Assembly: GCF_900007165.1 (NCBI RefSeq)
Contig: NZ_CYGY02000047.1
Coordinates: 301 to 64,300 of the forward strand
Reading direction: 5' to 3'
DNA length: 64,000 bases
Source: Paraburkholderia piptadeniae
GTDB lineage: Bacteria > Pseudomonadota > Gammaproteobacteria > Burkholderiales > Burkholderiaceae
A program made the position numbers and the translations under genes. Of this stretch, positions 35,762-44,593 are shown piece by piece. Under the pieces are notes generated by a model. It searched no databases, was not told the DNA's origin, and saw only the letters and a list, made by a program, of their open reading frames with translations. The first letter of the stretch is position 1. Each line of letters begins with the position of its first letter.

Positions 35762-36289
35762 ATGACAGCCCCACCGAGTGGCGTCGATGCGATGACGTCC
35801 TATCAGCTTCCCAATCCGCCCGAAGCGTTGCGCGAGATCGTCGTCGAGTCCGCGATTCCGCAAGACGAACGCCTATGGGTTCCGCAGGCCGAAAACGTCT
35901 GGTTCCGGCCACTGTGCCTGAACGTATCGAGCGGCTACTGGATGAACCTGCTGCGTGTGCGCAAGTCGGGCGTCCTGAGCCGGCATCGTCATCCGCAGGC
36001 CGTGCACGGCATGGTGCTCAAGGGGCGGTGGCGCTATCTCGAACACGACTGGGTGGCCACCGAAGGCAGCTATGTGTTCGAGCCGCCGGGCGAAACCCAT
36101 ACGCTGTATGTGCCGGAGGACGTCGAGGAGATGATCACGTACTTCCAGGTCAACGGCGTGATGTACTACTGCGATCCGTACGGCAAGCACACCGGCTACG
36201 AAGACGTGTTCACGAAGCTCGACATGTGCCGCGCGCACTACGAGCGCGTCGGGCTTGGCGCGAGTTACGTCGATCAGTTCGTGAGGTGA
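35762..36289 (+). CDS. Cupin dioxygenase of the 2,4'-dihydroxyacetophenone dioxygenase type
   Basis: The 175-residue protein is a single cupin. The metal-binding side chains are visible: His in RHRHPQAVHG (75, 77, 82) and His in PPGETHTLYV (113), with Glu at 111. PLCLNVSSGYWMNLLRVRKS and DPYGKHTGYEDVFTKLDMCR resemble 2,4'-dihydroxyacetophenone dioxygenase and its relatives, which cleave the C-C bond of an aryl ketone side chain. The neighbours (two SDRs, MFS, IclR) fit a side-chain degradation operon. The real substrate is unknown. Confidence 0.75.
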   Translation: MTAPPSGVDAMTSYQLPNPPEALREIVVESAIPQDERLWVPQAENVWFRPLCLNVSSGYWMNLLRVRKSGVLSRHRHPQAVHGMVLKGRWRYLEHDWVATEGSYVFEPPGETHTLYVPEDVEEMITYFQVNGVMYYCDPYGKHTGYEDVFTKLDMCRAHYERVGLGASYVDQFVR

Positions 36290-36292
36290 GCG

Positions 36293-37060
36293 GTGAGCGC
36301 GCCTTTCGAATTGCGCCGCGCATCGTATGACTTTTCGGGCGCTGTGGCCGTCGTCACGGGCGGCGCGCGCGGCATCGGCGCTGCGATCGCACAGCGGCTC
36401 GCGGATTGCGGCGCATCGGTGGCCGTATGGGCTCGCGACACGGAGTCTGCCGAAGCCAGCAATTCCCGCGATTCGCGCATCGCGCGCTTCGCCGTCGACA
36501 TCACCGATCTCGCTTCCGTTGAACGCGCCGCAAACGCGACGCTCGAGCGTTTCGGCGGCATCGCGCTGCTCGTCAACAACGCCGGCTATGCGGGGCCGAC
36601 GATGCCGCTCGAACAATACGATCCCGCGGAATGGTCGCGCATCGTCGACGTCAATCTGACCGGCACCTTCAATGTCTGCCGTCAACTGGTGCCCGTACTG
36701 CGCCGCGAGGGACAGGCACGCATCGTCAACGTCGCATCGCTTGCTGGCAAGGAAGGCACACCGAACGCGTCGGCGTACAGCGCCGCGAAGGCTGGCGTGC
36801 TCGCGTTGACGAAGTCGCTCGGCAAGGAGCTCGCGCAAACGGGCGTGCTCGTCAATGCGATTGCGCCCGCGGCGGTACGCACGTCGCTGCTCGAACAGAT
36901 GTCGCCGTCGCACGTGCAGACGATGATCGACAAGAGCGCAATGAAGCGTCTCGGCGAACCCGATGAAGTCGTCGAGCTCGCGCTGTGGCTCTGTTCGTCG
37001 TCGTGCTCGTTCAACACGGGCGCGGTGTTCGATCTGTCCGGAGGCCGCGCAACTTACTGA
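36293..37060 (+). CDS. Short-chain dehydrogenase/reductase (SDR), first
   Basis: The 255-residue protein starts at a GTG 3 bases after the cupin stop. It has TGGARGIGAAIAQRLADCGA for NAD(P) binding, NNAGYAGPTMPLEQYDPAEW, the Ser of RIVNVASLAGKEGTPNASAY and YSAAKAGVLALTKSLGKELA with the YxxxK pair. The end (FNTGAVFDLSGGRATY) is typical. It is a classical SDR likely oxidising a hydroxyl or reducing a keto group of the operon's substrate. Confidence 0.9.
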   Translation: MSAPFELRRASYDFSGAVAVVTGGARGIGAAIAQRLADCGASVAVWARDTESAEASNSRDSRIARFAVDITDLASVERAANATLERFGGIALLVNNAGYAGPTMPLEQYDPAEWSRIVDVNLTGTFNVCRQLVPVLRREGQARIVNVASLAGKEGTPNASAYSAAKAGVLALTKSLGKELAQTGVLVNAIAPAAVRTSLLEQMSPSHVQTMIDKSAMKRLGEPDEVVELALWLCSSSCSFNTGAVFDLSGGRATY

Positions 37061-37131
37061 TTCATCGGCGTCATGCCCCGCAGTATCCAACCTTCCACAA
37101 AGACTCAAAAGAGCATCGGAGGAGACAACAC

Positions 37132-38445
37132 ATGCAACCGAAAACCCCGCGCCTGCGGCGCATTCAATGGATCGCGCTGACGTTCCTGACGTTGGCGGGC
37201 ATCGTCAATTATCTGGATCGCAGCACGCTGTCCATCGCCAATCATTCGGTGAGCACCGAACTGGGCCTCTCGGCTTCGCAGATGGGCTTGCTGTTGTCGG
37301 CATTCTCGTTTGCGTACGCGTTTTCGCAGCTTCCCGTCGGTGCGATGCTGGACCGCTTCGGCGCGCGCGTGATGCTCGGCCTCGGCATGTTCGTGTGGTC
37401 GTGCGCGCAGTTGTGCGGAGGCCTCGTTCACACGTTGCCGCAGTTTCTGGCGGCGCGCATCGCGCTCGGCATCGGCGAGGCGCCGCAATTCCCGGCGGGT
37501 GCGAAAGTCGTCAGCGAATGGTACGCGCTGCGCGAACGCGGCCGGCCGACAGGCATCTTCACGACCTCGTCGACGATCGGACCCGCGCTCGCGCCTCCCA
37601 TCCTCACGGTCCTGCTGCTCGCATTCGGCTGGCGCTGGATGTTCGTCGTGATGGGCGTGCTCGGCATCGCGGTGGCGATCGGCTGGTATCTGATCTATCG
37701 TAATCGCGGCGACGTGACGCTCGAGCCGAACGAGGTCAGGCATCTGACGGAGGAAGAACCGCTCGCGCGCGCCGAACGCAAGATGACGTTCGCGGAATGG
37801 CGCGGGTTGTTCGCGTCATCAACGACGTGGGGCATGATCTTCGGCTTCATGGGCGTCATATACATGGTGTGGCTGTATCTGACGTGGCTGCCCGCATATC
37901 TCGAACACGAACGCCATCTGACGATTGCGAAGACGGGTTGGGTCGTGTCGATTCCGTACATCTTCGGCACGCTCGGCATGCTGTCGAGCGGCTTTATCGC
38001 CGATGGCCTGATGGCGCGCGGCATGGCGCCGATGCGCAGCCGCAAGTGGCCGATCTGCTGCGGGCTGATCGGCGCGGCCGTGTTCACGGTGCCCGCCGCC
38101 TACACGCCGACGTTGACGCTCGCGATCGTCTATCTGTCGCTTGCGATGTACTTCGTCAATCTCGCGAGCGGCGCGGCGTGGGCGCTCGTCAGTGTCGCGA
38201 CGCCGCGTCATCTGGTGGCCTCGCTTGGCAGCATCCAGAACTTCGGCGGCTATTTCGGCGGATCGTTTGCACCGTTCATCACGGGCATGGTCGTCGACCA
38301 GACGCACTCGTTCGTCAACGCGTTCCTGATCAGCGCGGGCGTGGCGTTCGCAGCGGCGCTCGTGTACATGTTCGTCGTGCGCGTGCCGATCGAGGACAAG
38401 GGCGAGCACGGCGCCGCCGCGCAAGCACGCGTGACACAATCTTGA
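37132..38445 (+). CDS. MFS transporter
   Basis: The 437-residue protein begins MQPKTPRLRRIQWIALTFLT at the ATG behind GGAGGAGA. It has twelve predicted helices, NYLDRSTLSIANHSVSTELG in helix 1 and PVGAMLDRFGARVMLGLGMF between helices 2 and 3, as in the ACS family (hexuronate, tartrate and hydroxybenzoate carriers). It sits between two SDR genes, so it probably brings in the operon's growth substrate. Confidence 0.88.
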   Translation: MQPKTPRLRRIQWIALTFLTLAGIVNYLDRSTLSIANHSVSTELGLSASQMGLLLSAFSFAYAFSQLPVGAMLDRFGARVMLGLGMFVWSCAQLCGGLVHTLPQFLAARIALGIGEAPQFPAGAKVVSEWYALRERGRPTGIFTTSSTIGPALAPPILTVLLLAFGWRWMFVVMGVLGIAVAIGWYLIYRNRGDVTLEPNEVRHLTEEEPLARAERKMTFAEWRGLFASSTTWGMIFGFMGVIYMVWLYLTWLPAYLEHERHLTIAKTGWVVSIPYIFGTLGMLSSGFIADGLMARGMAPMRSRKWPICCGLIGAAVFTVPAAYTPTLTLAIVYLSLAMYFVNLASGAAWALVSVATPRHLVASLGSIQNFGGYFGGSFAPFITGMVVDQTHSFVNAFLISAGVAFAAALVYMFVVRVPIEDKGEHGAAAQARVTQS

Positions 38446-38459
38446 ACTCGCACATCGAC

Positions 38460-39191
38460 ATGACGTTTCAACACGATCTGTTTGCAGGCAAGACAGCCGT
38501 CGTCACAGGCGGCACGCAGGGCATCGGCGCGGGCATTGCGCGCTATCTGGCCGCGCTCGGCGCGCGCGTGATCGCGGCAGCGCTCGCGCCGACCGACGCG
38601 CAACGCAACGCGCTCGCCGCCGAAGGCATCGAGACCGCGTCGCTCGACGTCGCGTCGAAGGACGATGTCGATGCGCTGTTCGCGTCGCTGACGTCGCTCG
38701 ACATGCTGGTGAATTGCGCGGGCGTGATACGTCGCGGCGACGAACTCGACCCCGACGTATTCGCGCAAGTGCTCGACGTGAACCTGACGGGCACGATGCG
38801 CGCGTGCGCAGCGGCGCGGCCGCTGTTGCGCGAGCGCGGCGGAGCGATCGTCAATACGGCTTCGATGCTGAGCTTTTTCGGCGGCGGACTCGTGCCCGGC
38901 TATAGCGCGAGCAAGGGCGGCGTCGCGCAGTTGACCAAGTCGCTTGCGATTGCCTACGCGACCGATCGCATCCGCGTGAACGCCGTGGCGCCCGGCTGGA
39001 TCGCGACGCCGCTCACGCAGGCGCTGCAGGACAACGACGAACGCTCGCGAGCGATTCTCGAACGCACGCCGCTCGGACGCTGGGGCTCGCCCGACGATAT
39101 CGGTCCCGCTGTCGCGTTTCTCTGTTCGCCTGGCGCGTCGTTCATCACGGGGACTGTGCTGCCCGTCGATGGAGGATACCTGGTCGCGTGA
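38460..39191 (+). CDS. Short-chain dehydrogenase/reductase (SDR), second
   Basis: The 243-residue protein has TGGTQGIGAGIARYLAALGA, NCAGVIRRGDELDPDVFAQV, IVNTASMLSFFGGGLVPGYS with catalytic Ser and Tyr, SASKGGVAQLTKSLAIAY with the Lys, and the C-terminal GTVLPVDGGYLVA. It is a separate member from the first SDR. The start lies 14 bases after the MFS stop, with no strong ribosome-binding site, so coupling is likely. It may act after the first SDR or the cupin. Confidence 0.88.
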   Translation: MTFQHDLFAGKTAVVTGGTQGIGAGIARYLAALGARVIAAALAPTDAQRNALAAEGIETASLDVASKDDVDALFASLTSLDMLVNCAGVIRRGDELDPDVFAQVLDVNLTGTMRACAAARPLLRERGGAIVNTASMLSFFGGGLVPGYSASKGGVAQLTKSLAIAYATDRIRVNAVAPGWIATPLTQALQDNDERSRAILERTPLGRWGSPDDIGPAVAFLCSPGASFITGTVLPVDGGYLVA

Positions 39192-39239
39192 TGCCGCAGC
39201 CGCCCGTCGATACCTGAATGGCGCGGCGCGGCGGCTCGC

Positions 39240-39245
39240 TATAAT
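39240..39245 (+). promoter_or_regulatory. -10-like TATAAT before the IclR gene
   Basis: TATAAT at 39240-39245, 32 bases before the iclR start. The -35 region is weak. It may give the regulator its own promoter besides read-through from the operon. Confidence 0.4.
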
Positions 39246-39276
39246 CGCATCGCCTCTTTCCGTTCCCGAAGCGATC

Positions 39277-40086
39277 ATGTCCAATCCCGCCACCGATTCC
39301 ATCGAAGCAGCGCGCGCCACGGGCACGGCTGCCTTTTCGAAGTTCATGTCGGTGCTGCAATTGATCGCCGATGCGAAGGATGCGCCGAGTGTGCCGCAAC
39401 TGGCCGCGTCGAGCGGCTATCCGCGTCCGACTGTTTATCGGATCGTCGGCGCGCTGATCGCGGAAGGGCTCGTCGTCGAGAGCCTGCGCGGCGGGACGTT
39501 CGAACTGGGGCCGCGACTGATGATGCTCGCGAGCCGCAGCTGGGAGCGCTCCGATGTGCGCGTCGCCGCAGCGGACGCGTTGCAGGCGTTGCGCGACGCG
39601 ACGCAGGAAACCGTGCACCTCGCCGTGCGCAGCGGCAGCGAGATGGTCTGCATCGAAAAGCTGGAGAGCCCGCACGCGGTGCGCATGGCATCGCGGATCG
39701 GCACGCGCGTGACGCTGTATTCGAGTTCGGTCGGCAAGGCGTATCTCGCCGCATTGGATCGCACGTCACGCGATGCATTGCTCGACGGCCTGACGCTTAC
39801 GCGCTTCACGCCCAACACGATCATCGAGCCCGCAGCGCTGCGCGCCGAACTGGATGCGACGCGCGAGCGCGGCTATGCGGAAGACCGCGAAGAAAACGAA
39901 GCGCAAATCTTCTGCTACGGATGCGCGATTCGCAGCGCGGACGGCCTGCCGATTGCATGTATCAGCGTCAGCATTCCGCTATTCAGGCGCAGCGAGACGC
40001 CGCTCGAAACCTACGTTGCACCGTTGCGCGCCGCGTGCGCGGCCGTTGCGAAAAGGCTGGGGCCGGCGCCGCGTTCGGCGGGCTGA
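39277..40086 (+). CDS. IclR-family regulator
   Basis: The 269-residue protein starts MSNPATDSIEAARATGTAAF. It has the IclR winged helix (MSVLQLIADAKDAPSVPQLA, SSGYPRPTVYRIVGALIAEG) and the C-terminal effector domain (YGCAIRSADGLPIACISVSI). It closes the cupin/SDR/MFS operon and probably controls it through the palindromes at 35699-35739. The likely effector is the operon's substrate. Confidence 0.9.
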   Translation: MSNPATDSIEAARATGTAAFSKFMSVLQLIADAKDAPSVPQLAASSGYPRPTVYRIVGALIAEGLVVESLRGGTFELGPRLMMLASRSWERSDVRVAAADALQALRDATQETVHLAVRSGSEMVCIEKLESPHAVRMASRIGTRVTLYSSSVGKAYLAALDRTSRDALLDGLTLTRFTPNTIIEPAALRAELDATRERGYAEDREENEAQIFCYGCAIRSADGLPIACISVSIPLFRRSETPLETYVAPLRAACAAVAKRLGPAPRSAG

Positions 40087-40245
40087 GACTGAGTTGTGCG
40101 GTTGGCCGCTCGTGCGGACCAACACGGCTCGTCGACAGACGTGGCTCACATCGGCATTCAGCCGATAACCTGTATGGCTTTGCGCGCGGCTGTATGTCCG
40201 CATTCCGCAGACCAGCATACGTGCAGGAAGGGCTTCGCGTGATCG

Positions 40246-40437
40246 TTACTCTGTCTTCGTCTTCTCCGGTTCGGGCTGCTGCCGCGGCTCGGGCCCGCGT
40301 TGCGTCGGCGCTTTCGTGCACGCATCCGGGGGTGTGACATACGGCACGTCATTGCAGCAGCAAGCATAGACCGGAAATCCGTACTGGTTTGTGCGGATGA
40401 TAGTCGTTGGCCCGTGCAGCGGGCACACCGCTTTCAT
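40246..40437 (-). CDS. Small Cys-rich protein
   Basis: About 63 residues from the ATG after GAGGCGCC. It begins MKAVCPLHGPTTIIRTNQYG and continues FPVYACCCNDVPYVTPPDAC, with Cys at several spaced positions and a Pro/Lys-rich tail. I recognise no named family; the CPxHG and CCC pattern suggests a metal site. It diverges from the gene at 40638. Confidence 0.5.
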   Translation of the reverse strand: MKAVCPLHGPTTIIRTNQYGFPVYACCCNDVPYVTPPDACTKAPTQRGPEPRQQPEPEKTKTE

Positions 40438-40637
40438 GGCGCCTCCTGAAACTCGTCGGTCGATTCTTTCTATCGTACTCGCGGGTCGTCGGTCCGGCAC
40501 GGTCCTTTGTCGTCAGATGTAGTGTCAAAGTGGAGAATTGGCCGAAACGTCGTTTACTATCGGTTCAACTGCAGATCTGCTTACGACGTTGTCAAATGAT
40601 CTACGCCACTACGACGGCAGATACCGTCTCTATCGCC

Positions 40638-42032
40638 ATGTCCCTGCTGTCATTGTCTCCGTTGATCGACCAGGTGTTGCGCACCGTCGCTCGTCGCTAT
40701 CGTTTGCCTGCGTTCGCCGACGCGCCTGATCAGGCACAAAACGCCAGTCCATCGACGGCGCTCGCGATCGCGATCGAGCAGGCCCGCAGGGCAGTGGTGT
40801 GCGACGAATTGCCGGCCGCGCCAGTGAAGCGCTTTTTCGTCGAAGCGCTCGCGCGTTTGATTCATGAAGCGATGCGCACGCAATCCGGAGACCCTGTTTT
40901 CCAGGCCATGGTACTTCGGCACCGGGCGGCGGAGGTGCGCGAGTACGCATCGCTGTCCGCTCACGCCGATCAGGATCGCCGTCAGATACATGCGATCGTC
41001 AATGCGATCGCGCATCCAGCGAAGCAGCAACGTATCTTGCCAGGTCCGCAACGCGAGGCGCTGGCGCAACTGCATGCGTGCGCGTCCTTATCATTTTGGT
41101 CAGAACTCCACGATGCCGCGCGACTTCTGCATGGTATGCCGGAGATTGCGAATAAATCGTCAGTCGAGCGCGACTTGACTCGACTCCTCGACAGTCCCGA
41201 GTTGGAACGCTTGCGGCGTCTCGATGCGCTCGCGTCAGATGATCTCGTGCGTCAGTACCGATCGCTATGGGATAGGCATGGTCCCCGCCCGGGAAGCTCC
41301 AACGCCGTCGCGCAAGGCGTCGCGTCGCAGCAGCGCGGCGCTGCCGTCGAAGCATTGGCCGCACAGGCGCTCGAAGCGCTGGCTCGACGACTCAACGAGG
41401 CGGAAGGAGATCGGGCGTCATATCGCGTCGTGACCTCGATGCGCGTGCCGCCTTCATTACCCGCGAGCCCCGAGCGCGCCAAGACCGAATGGGATGTCGT
41501 TCTGCTAAGACGTGCAAACACGGACGATGAAGCAACGGTCTGGGACGTTGGCCTGCTCGTCGAGGCGAAGGCCTCAGTCGATGCCGCAACGACCGACCTC
41601 TCGCGGCTCCTGCGTGGATTGCGCCTGCTCGCACACGCCGAAGAAAACGCCGCTTATTCATTCGAGACGCGGCAAGGAATGGTGCGCTTGCGCGGTGCGT
41701 CGCTACGCGCGCTGACAACCGACGAGGCCGCTCTGATCAAAGCGGTCCTCTATTGCTGCGATGCGCCCCCGGAAATGAGTCCGCGCCTGCTTGGCGCCGC
41801 CGGCCGGATGCAACTTTTGTCCGCGCAGGCGAGCCTCGAATTCGCGAGCGCCCTGACGGACAGCCGAGATGCAGATCCGCAAGACCTTGAGCCTGTCTGG
41901 CATGAGTTGCTGGAATCACCTCGATGGCGTGCCGTGCTTCACCAATATCCGATGCTGCGCCAGGTGCGTGATCTGATGGTCCATACTGAAGATCTGCTGG
42001 CCGCGATCAACGGCACGGCTGTAAGCAGTTGA
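40638..42032 (+). CDS. Unknown protein with a possible PD-(D/E)xK-like core
   Basis: About 464 residues from the ATG of MSLLSLSPLIDQVLRTVARR; an earlier in-frame ATG at 40596 is also possible. I recognise no named family. Most of it is helical. Near residues 275-315 the order TEWDVVLLRRAN ... TVWDVGLLVEAKAS gives Asp, then Glu-x-Lys after a short strand, similar to the PD-(D/E)xK nuclease core. This is a resemblance only. RRYRLPAFADAPDQAQNASP and QQRGAAVEALAAQALEALAR flank it. Homologues I recall in this genus are annotated only as hypothetical proteins. Confidence 0.6.
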   Translation: MSLLSLSPLIDQVLRTVARRYRLPAFADAPDQAQNASPSTALAIAIEQARRAVVCDELPAAPVKRFFVEALARLIHEAMRTQSGDPVFQAMVLRHRAAEVREYASLSAHADQDRRQIHAIVNAIAHPAKQQRILPGPQREALAQLHACASLSFWSELHDAARLLHGMPEIANKSSVERDLTRLLDSPELERLRRLDALASDDLVRQYRSLWDRHGPRPGSSNAVAQGVASQQRGAAVEALAAQALEALARRLNEAEGDRASYRVVTSMRVPPSLPASPERAKTEWDVVLLRRANTDDEATVWDVGLLVEAKASVDAATTDLSRLLRGLRLLAHAEENAAYSFETRQGMVRLRGASLRALTTDEAALIKAVLYCCDAPPEMSPRLLGAAGRMQLLSAQASLEFASALTDSRDADPQDLEPVWHELLESPRWRAVLHQYPMLRQVRDLMVHTEDLLAAINGTAVSS

Positions 42033-42140
42033 TCACCCGCTGGGGGCGTCGACGACATCAACCTTCAATGAAGCGATATGGGATTCACGTCGAGCGGTCG
42101 CTTCGGCAGAAGGTTTGCGGTGCTGGCCTTTCACGCGCCT

Positions 42141-42818
42141 TCACCGCGCCCGTGCGGCCAGGCGCGCAATCATACGATCAGCCATCGCGCGGTCGATGAC
42201 TTCGAATGAGCGGGTCGTGCGCTCATAGGCATACATGTCGCCCGTCGCAATGTCGAACCACCAGCCGCTCAATACTAGTGCCCCGGCCGTGACCTGGTGG
42301 TGGACGATCGGGTATGTCATCAGATGCTCGAGTTGCACGAGTACGTTGAGTTGCGACAATTGATCGTGCGGTTTCAGCCTGCCATCGAGCGGACCTTCGT
42401 GTTCGAGGCGAAATGCTGCGTTGTTGGCGTGGTACAGCCACTTATCGAGGTTCGGCGCTTTCAGCTTGGCGCTGCGTGTCTGCACGGCTTTCATCGCACC
42501 GCACTCGGAATGCCCGCACACGACAATATTCGCGACTTTCAACACCAGCACTGCGTACTCGATCGCGCTTGCCTCTGATAGATCACCCGTCGAGGTCCCC
42601 TCCGCAGTCGCGGGTGGTATGAGGTTGCCGACGTTGCGCATCGTGAACAGATCGCCCGGATGGGTCGAGGCCAGCAGGTCCGGCACAACCCGGCTGTCCG
42701 AGCACGTGATGAAGAGCGCATCGGGTGTCTGCGCAAGCGCGAGTTTGCTGAACTGTTTCGCGTATTGCGGCAGCATGTTCTCGCGGAAATCGACGATGCC
42801 CATGATGAGTTTGCGCAT
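42141..42818 (-). CDS. can: Beta-class carbonic anhydrase
   Basis: The 225-residue protein has the zinc ligands in ITCSDSRVVPDLLAST (Cys39, then Asp41-Arg43 dyad) and VCGHSECGAMKA (His103, Cys106). It interconverts CO2 and bicarbonate. The DUF2254 membrane protein gene lies 18 bases upstream on the same strand, so they form one operon. A start at MRKLIMGIVDF follows GGAGGCGGG. Confidence 0.93.
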   Translation of the reverse strand: MRKLIMGIVDFRENMLPQYAKQFSKLALAQTPDALFITCSDSRVVPDLLASTHPGDLFTMRNVGNLIPPATAEGTSTGDLSEASAIEYAVLVLKVANIVVCGHSECGAMKAVQTRSAKLKAPNLDKWLYHANNAAFRLEHEGPLDGRLKPHDQLSQLNVLVQLEHLMTYPIVHHQVTAGALVLSGWWFDIATGDMYAYERTTRSFEVIDRAMADRMIARLAARAR

Positions 42819-42836
42819 GGCCCGCCTCCGAAAAGA

Positions 42837-44150
42837 CTAGTTGTTTGCTGTCGAGGCCGCCGAACCTCCAAGACCTTGCGAGTCGGGGATACGGGCCAAC
42901 GCCAGGTCCTCCGGAAATGGATGCTTCGAGGCGATTGCGCGATCGAGCAGTGTCAACTCGACGCGCAGTGCCTCATGGCGATGCTCCGGCAGGCTCTGGA
43001 TGAGGTTCTCTATCGCCGCGCGCAGACGCCGCGCAATTTGAATGCTGCCCACGCCACACTGGCGAATCTCGCGGAAACTGATGTGCACGAAGTCTTCCCA
43101 ATTGGGCGTTCGCAAGATGACGCGCACCTGTCCCGACTTATCCATGATCTCCTCGACGTGCAGCGACCGTTTGCCCACCATGCGCAATAGTCGGTGCAAC
43201 TGGTCGATCGCGAGCACGGCCGTGGTCGGATCGTTGATCGCCGCCGACAGCGCTTTTAGCGCGATATCGACCAGGATGCGAAACGCGAACATCGGGTCCT
43301 GCTCCATCGTGCGTTCCGTCCCGAAAGCGACGAGCGTGCGCAGCCTGTCGTCGTTGATCGTGTCGGCGTTCCCGTATAGATAAAACAAGGGGTCGTCCAC
43401 CGCGACGAAATCACCGACTTGCGGCACGAATTCGATGACTGCGTTAGCGCGCCGCGCCTTGGCCACCAGCATTTCCAGATTCACGGCCAGAACGATGCCA
43501 GATCTGCCGCGCTGACGAACAATGCGATCAGGTACGCCTCGTTCTTTGTCACGTTCCGGTTGGGTAATCGCACCTGTAGTCGGGGCGGGATAAACGCTCT
43601 CAATGACCGCGATCCCTAGCTCCCCAACGCGCGCCACGAGGCTTACGGGACGCAGGGATTTCGCGGCGTAATCGATCAGGAAAAGGAAAGCGACGACGGA
43701 AGCAAATCCGCATAGTGCGGCAATGAACACTTGAAGCTGGTGTACTTCATTCTCACCCATCCAGCCCAACGTCCTGTTGGCGAACAGCAGTGAGAAAACG
43801 AACAGTCCCGAGATGCTGCGGATGATGTTATCGCGCAGCAGCGTTGTCGCGATGATCCGCGGAGTGTATTGCCCGCCCGCGACCTGGATTGCGACTAGCA
43901 GTGAACCGAACGTAAACACCAGAAACGCCAGGTCTGCGGAAACGATGTCACCGACCAACGATCGCGCCCCGGTCATGGACAGCCCGAGAAAACCGGTTTT
44001 CGGATCGAGGATTCCTTGTCTGGTCATCGACCGTCCCGCCATTTCAGTGAGAGGCTTTAGCACGGCATAGATCGCGACTGCGATGAGCGGCACAGTCCAC
44101 AGCGAAGTTCTCAGGTAGCTCTTTAAGCTGTACCAGCGATTCCAGTCCAT
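42837..44150 (-). CDS. DUF2254 membrane protein
   Basis: The 437-residue protein has four or five hydrophobic helices in its first about 190 residues (WTVPLIAVAIYAVLKPLTEM, DLAFLVFTFGSLLVAIQVAG) and a soluble C-terminal half (FAFRILVDIALKALSAAIND then PTTAVLAIDQLHRLL). DUF2254 proteins are integral membrane proteins of unknown function. The pairing with carbonic anhydrase hints at bicarbonate or ion handling, but the sequence does not prove it. Confidence 0.88.
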   Translation of the reverse strand: MDWNRWYSLKSYLRTSLWTVPLIAVAIYAVLKPLTEMAGRSMTRQGILDPKTGFLGLSMTGARSLVGDIVSADLAFLVFTFGSLLVAIQVAGGQYTPRIIATTLLRDNIIRSISGLFVFSLLFANRTLGWMGENEVHQLQVFIAALCGFASVVAFLFLIDYAAKSLRPVSLVARVGELGIAVIESVYPAPTTGAITQPERDKERGVPDRIVRQRGRSGIVLAVNLEMLVAKARRANAVIEFVPQVGDFVAVDDPLFYLYGNADTINDDRLRTLVAFGTERTMEQDPMFAFRILVDIALKALSAAINDPTTAVLAIDQLHRLLRMVGKRSLHVEEIMDKSGQVRVILRTPNWEDFVHISFREIRQCGVGSIQIARRLRAAIENLIQSLPEHRHEALRVELTLLDRAIASKHPFPEDLALARIPDSQGLGGSAASTANN

Positions 44151-44593
44151 GTTTGCTCTCCATACGATTCATAGAGCGGCGGAGATCAAGGTGTTCGCGG
44201 GTCGCCAGGTGGCATGCAAAGGAGGCTTCCCGAGCGGGCGCGCGCGACTGCGCATACCCCACGATCAGTTCCTTCGGTGTCGTCTTGAGATCGCGTCGGC
44301 GCCATTCCAGTGCTGTCTGATCGAGCGGGTCGAGTCCGGATTGCTGCCGGTTTCAACCTGCTCGATAAACCGATTCCGCCGGTCATGGGGCGTTCCGCTG
44401 GCGCGGACCGGACGCGTGAGCCTTCCCGCCAATCAGACACGCGAACTCCGGGACGGTCAATGAGACTTTGGTCCAATAGATCAGGGACGTCGACCTTCCA
44501 GGAGGGTGCGTCGATGGGAACGGGCGTCTTGTGTTGACTGCGCCGGGTTAGTGCGCGGATTGCAACCTCACGCAGCAAACGCAACGCGCTCGT
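44151..44593. other. 440-bp gap
   Basis: Nothing recognised on either strand. It separates the start of the DUF2254 operon from the end of the sigma-factor operon, both on the minus strand. Short frames are present but none has a domain or a good start. Confidence 0.45.

Noticed and set aside
34304..35863. Minus-strand open frame opposite the glycosidase-like gene
   Set aside because: No domain and it overlaps a gene with a signal peptide and catalytic motifs.
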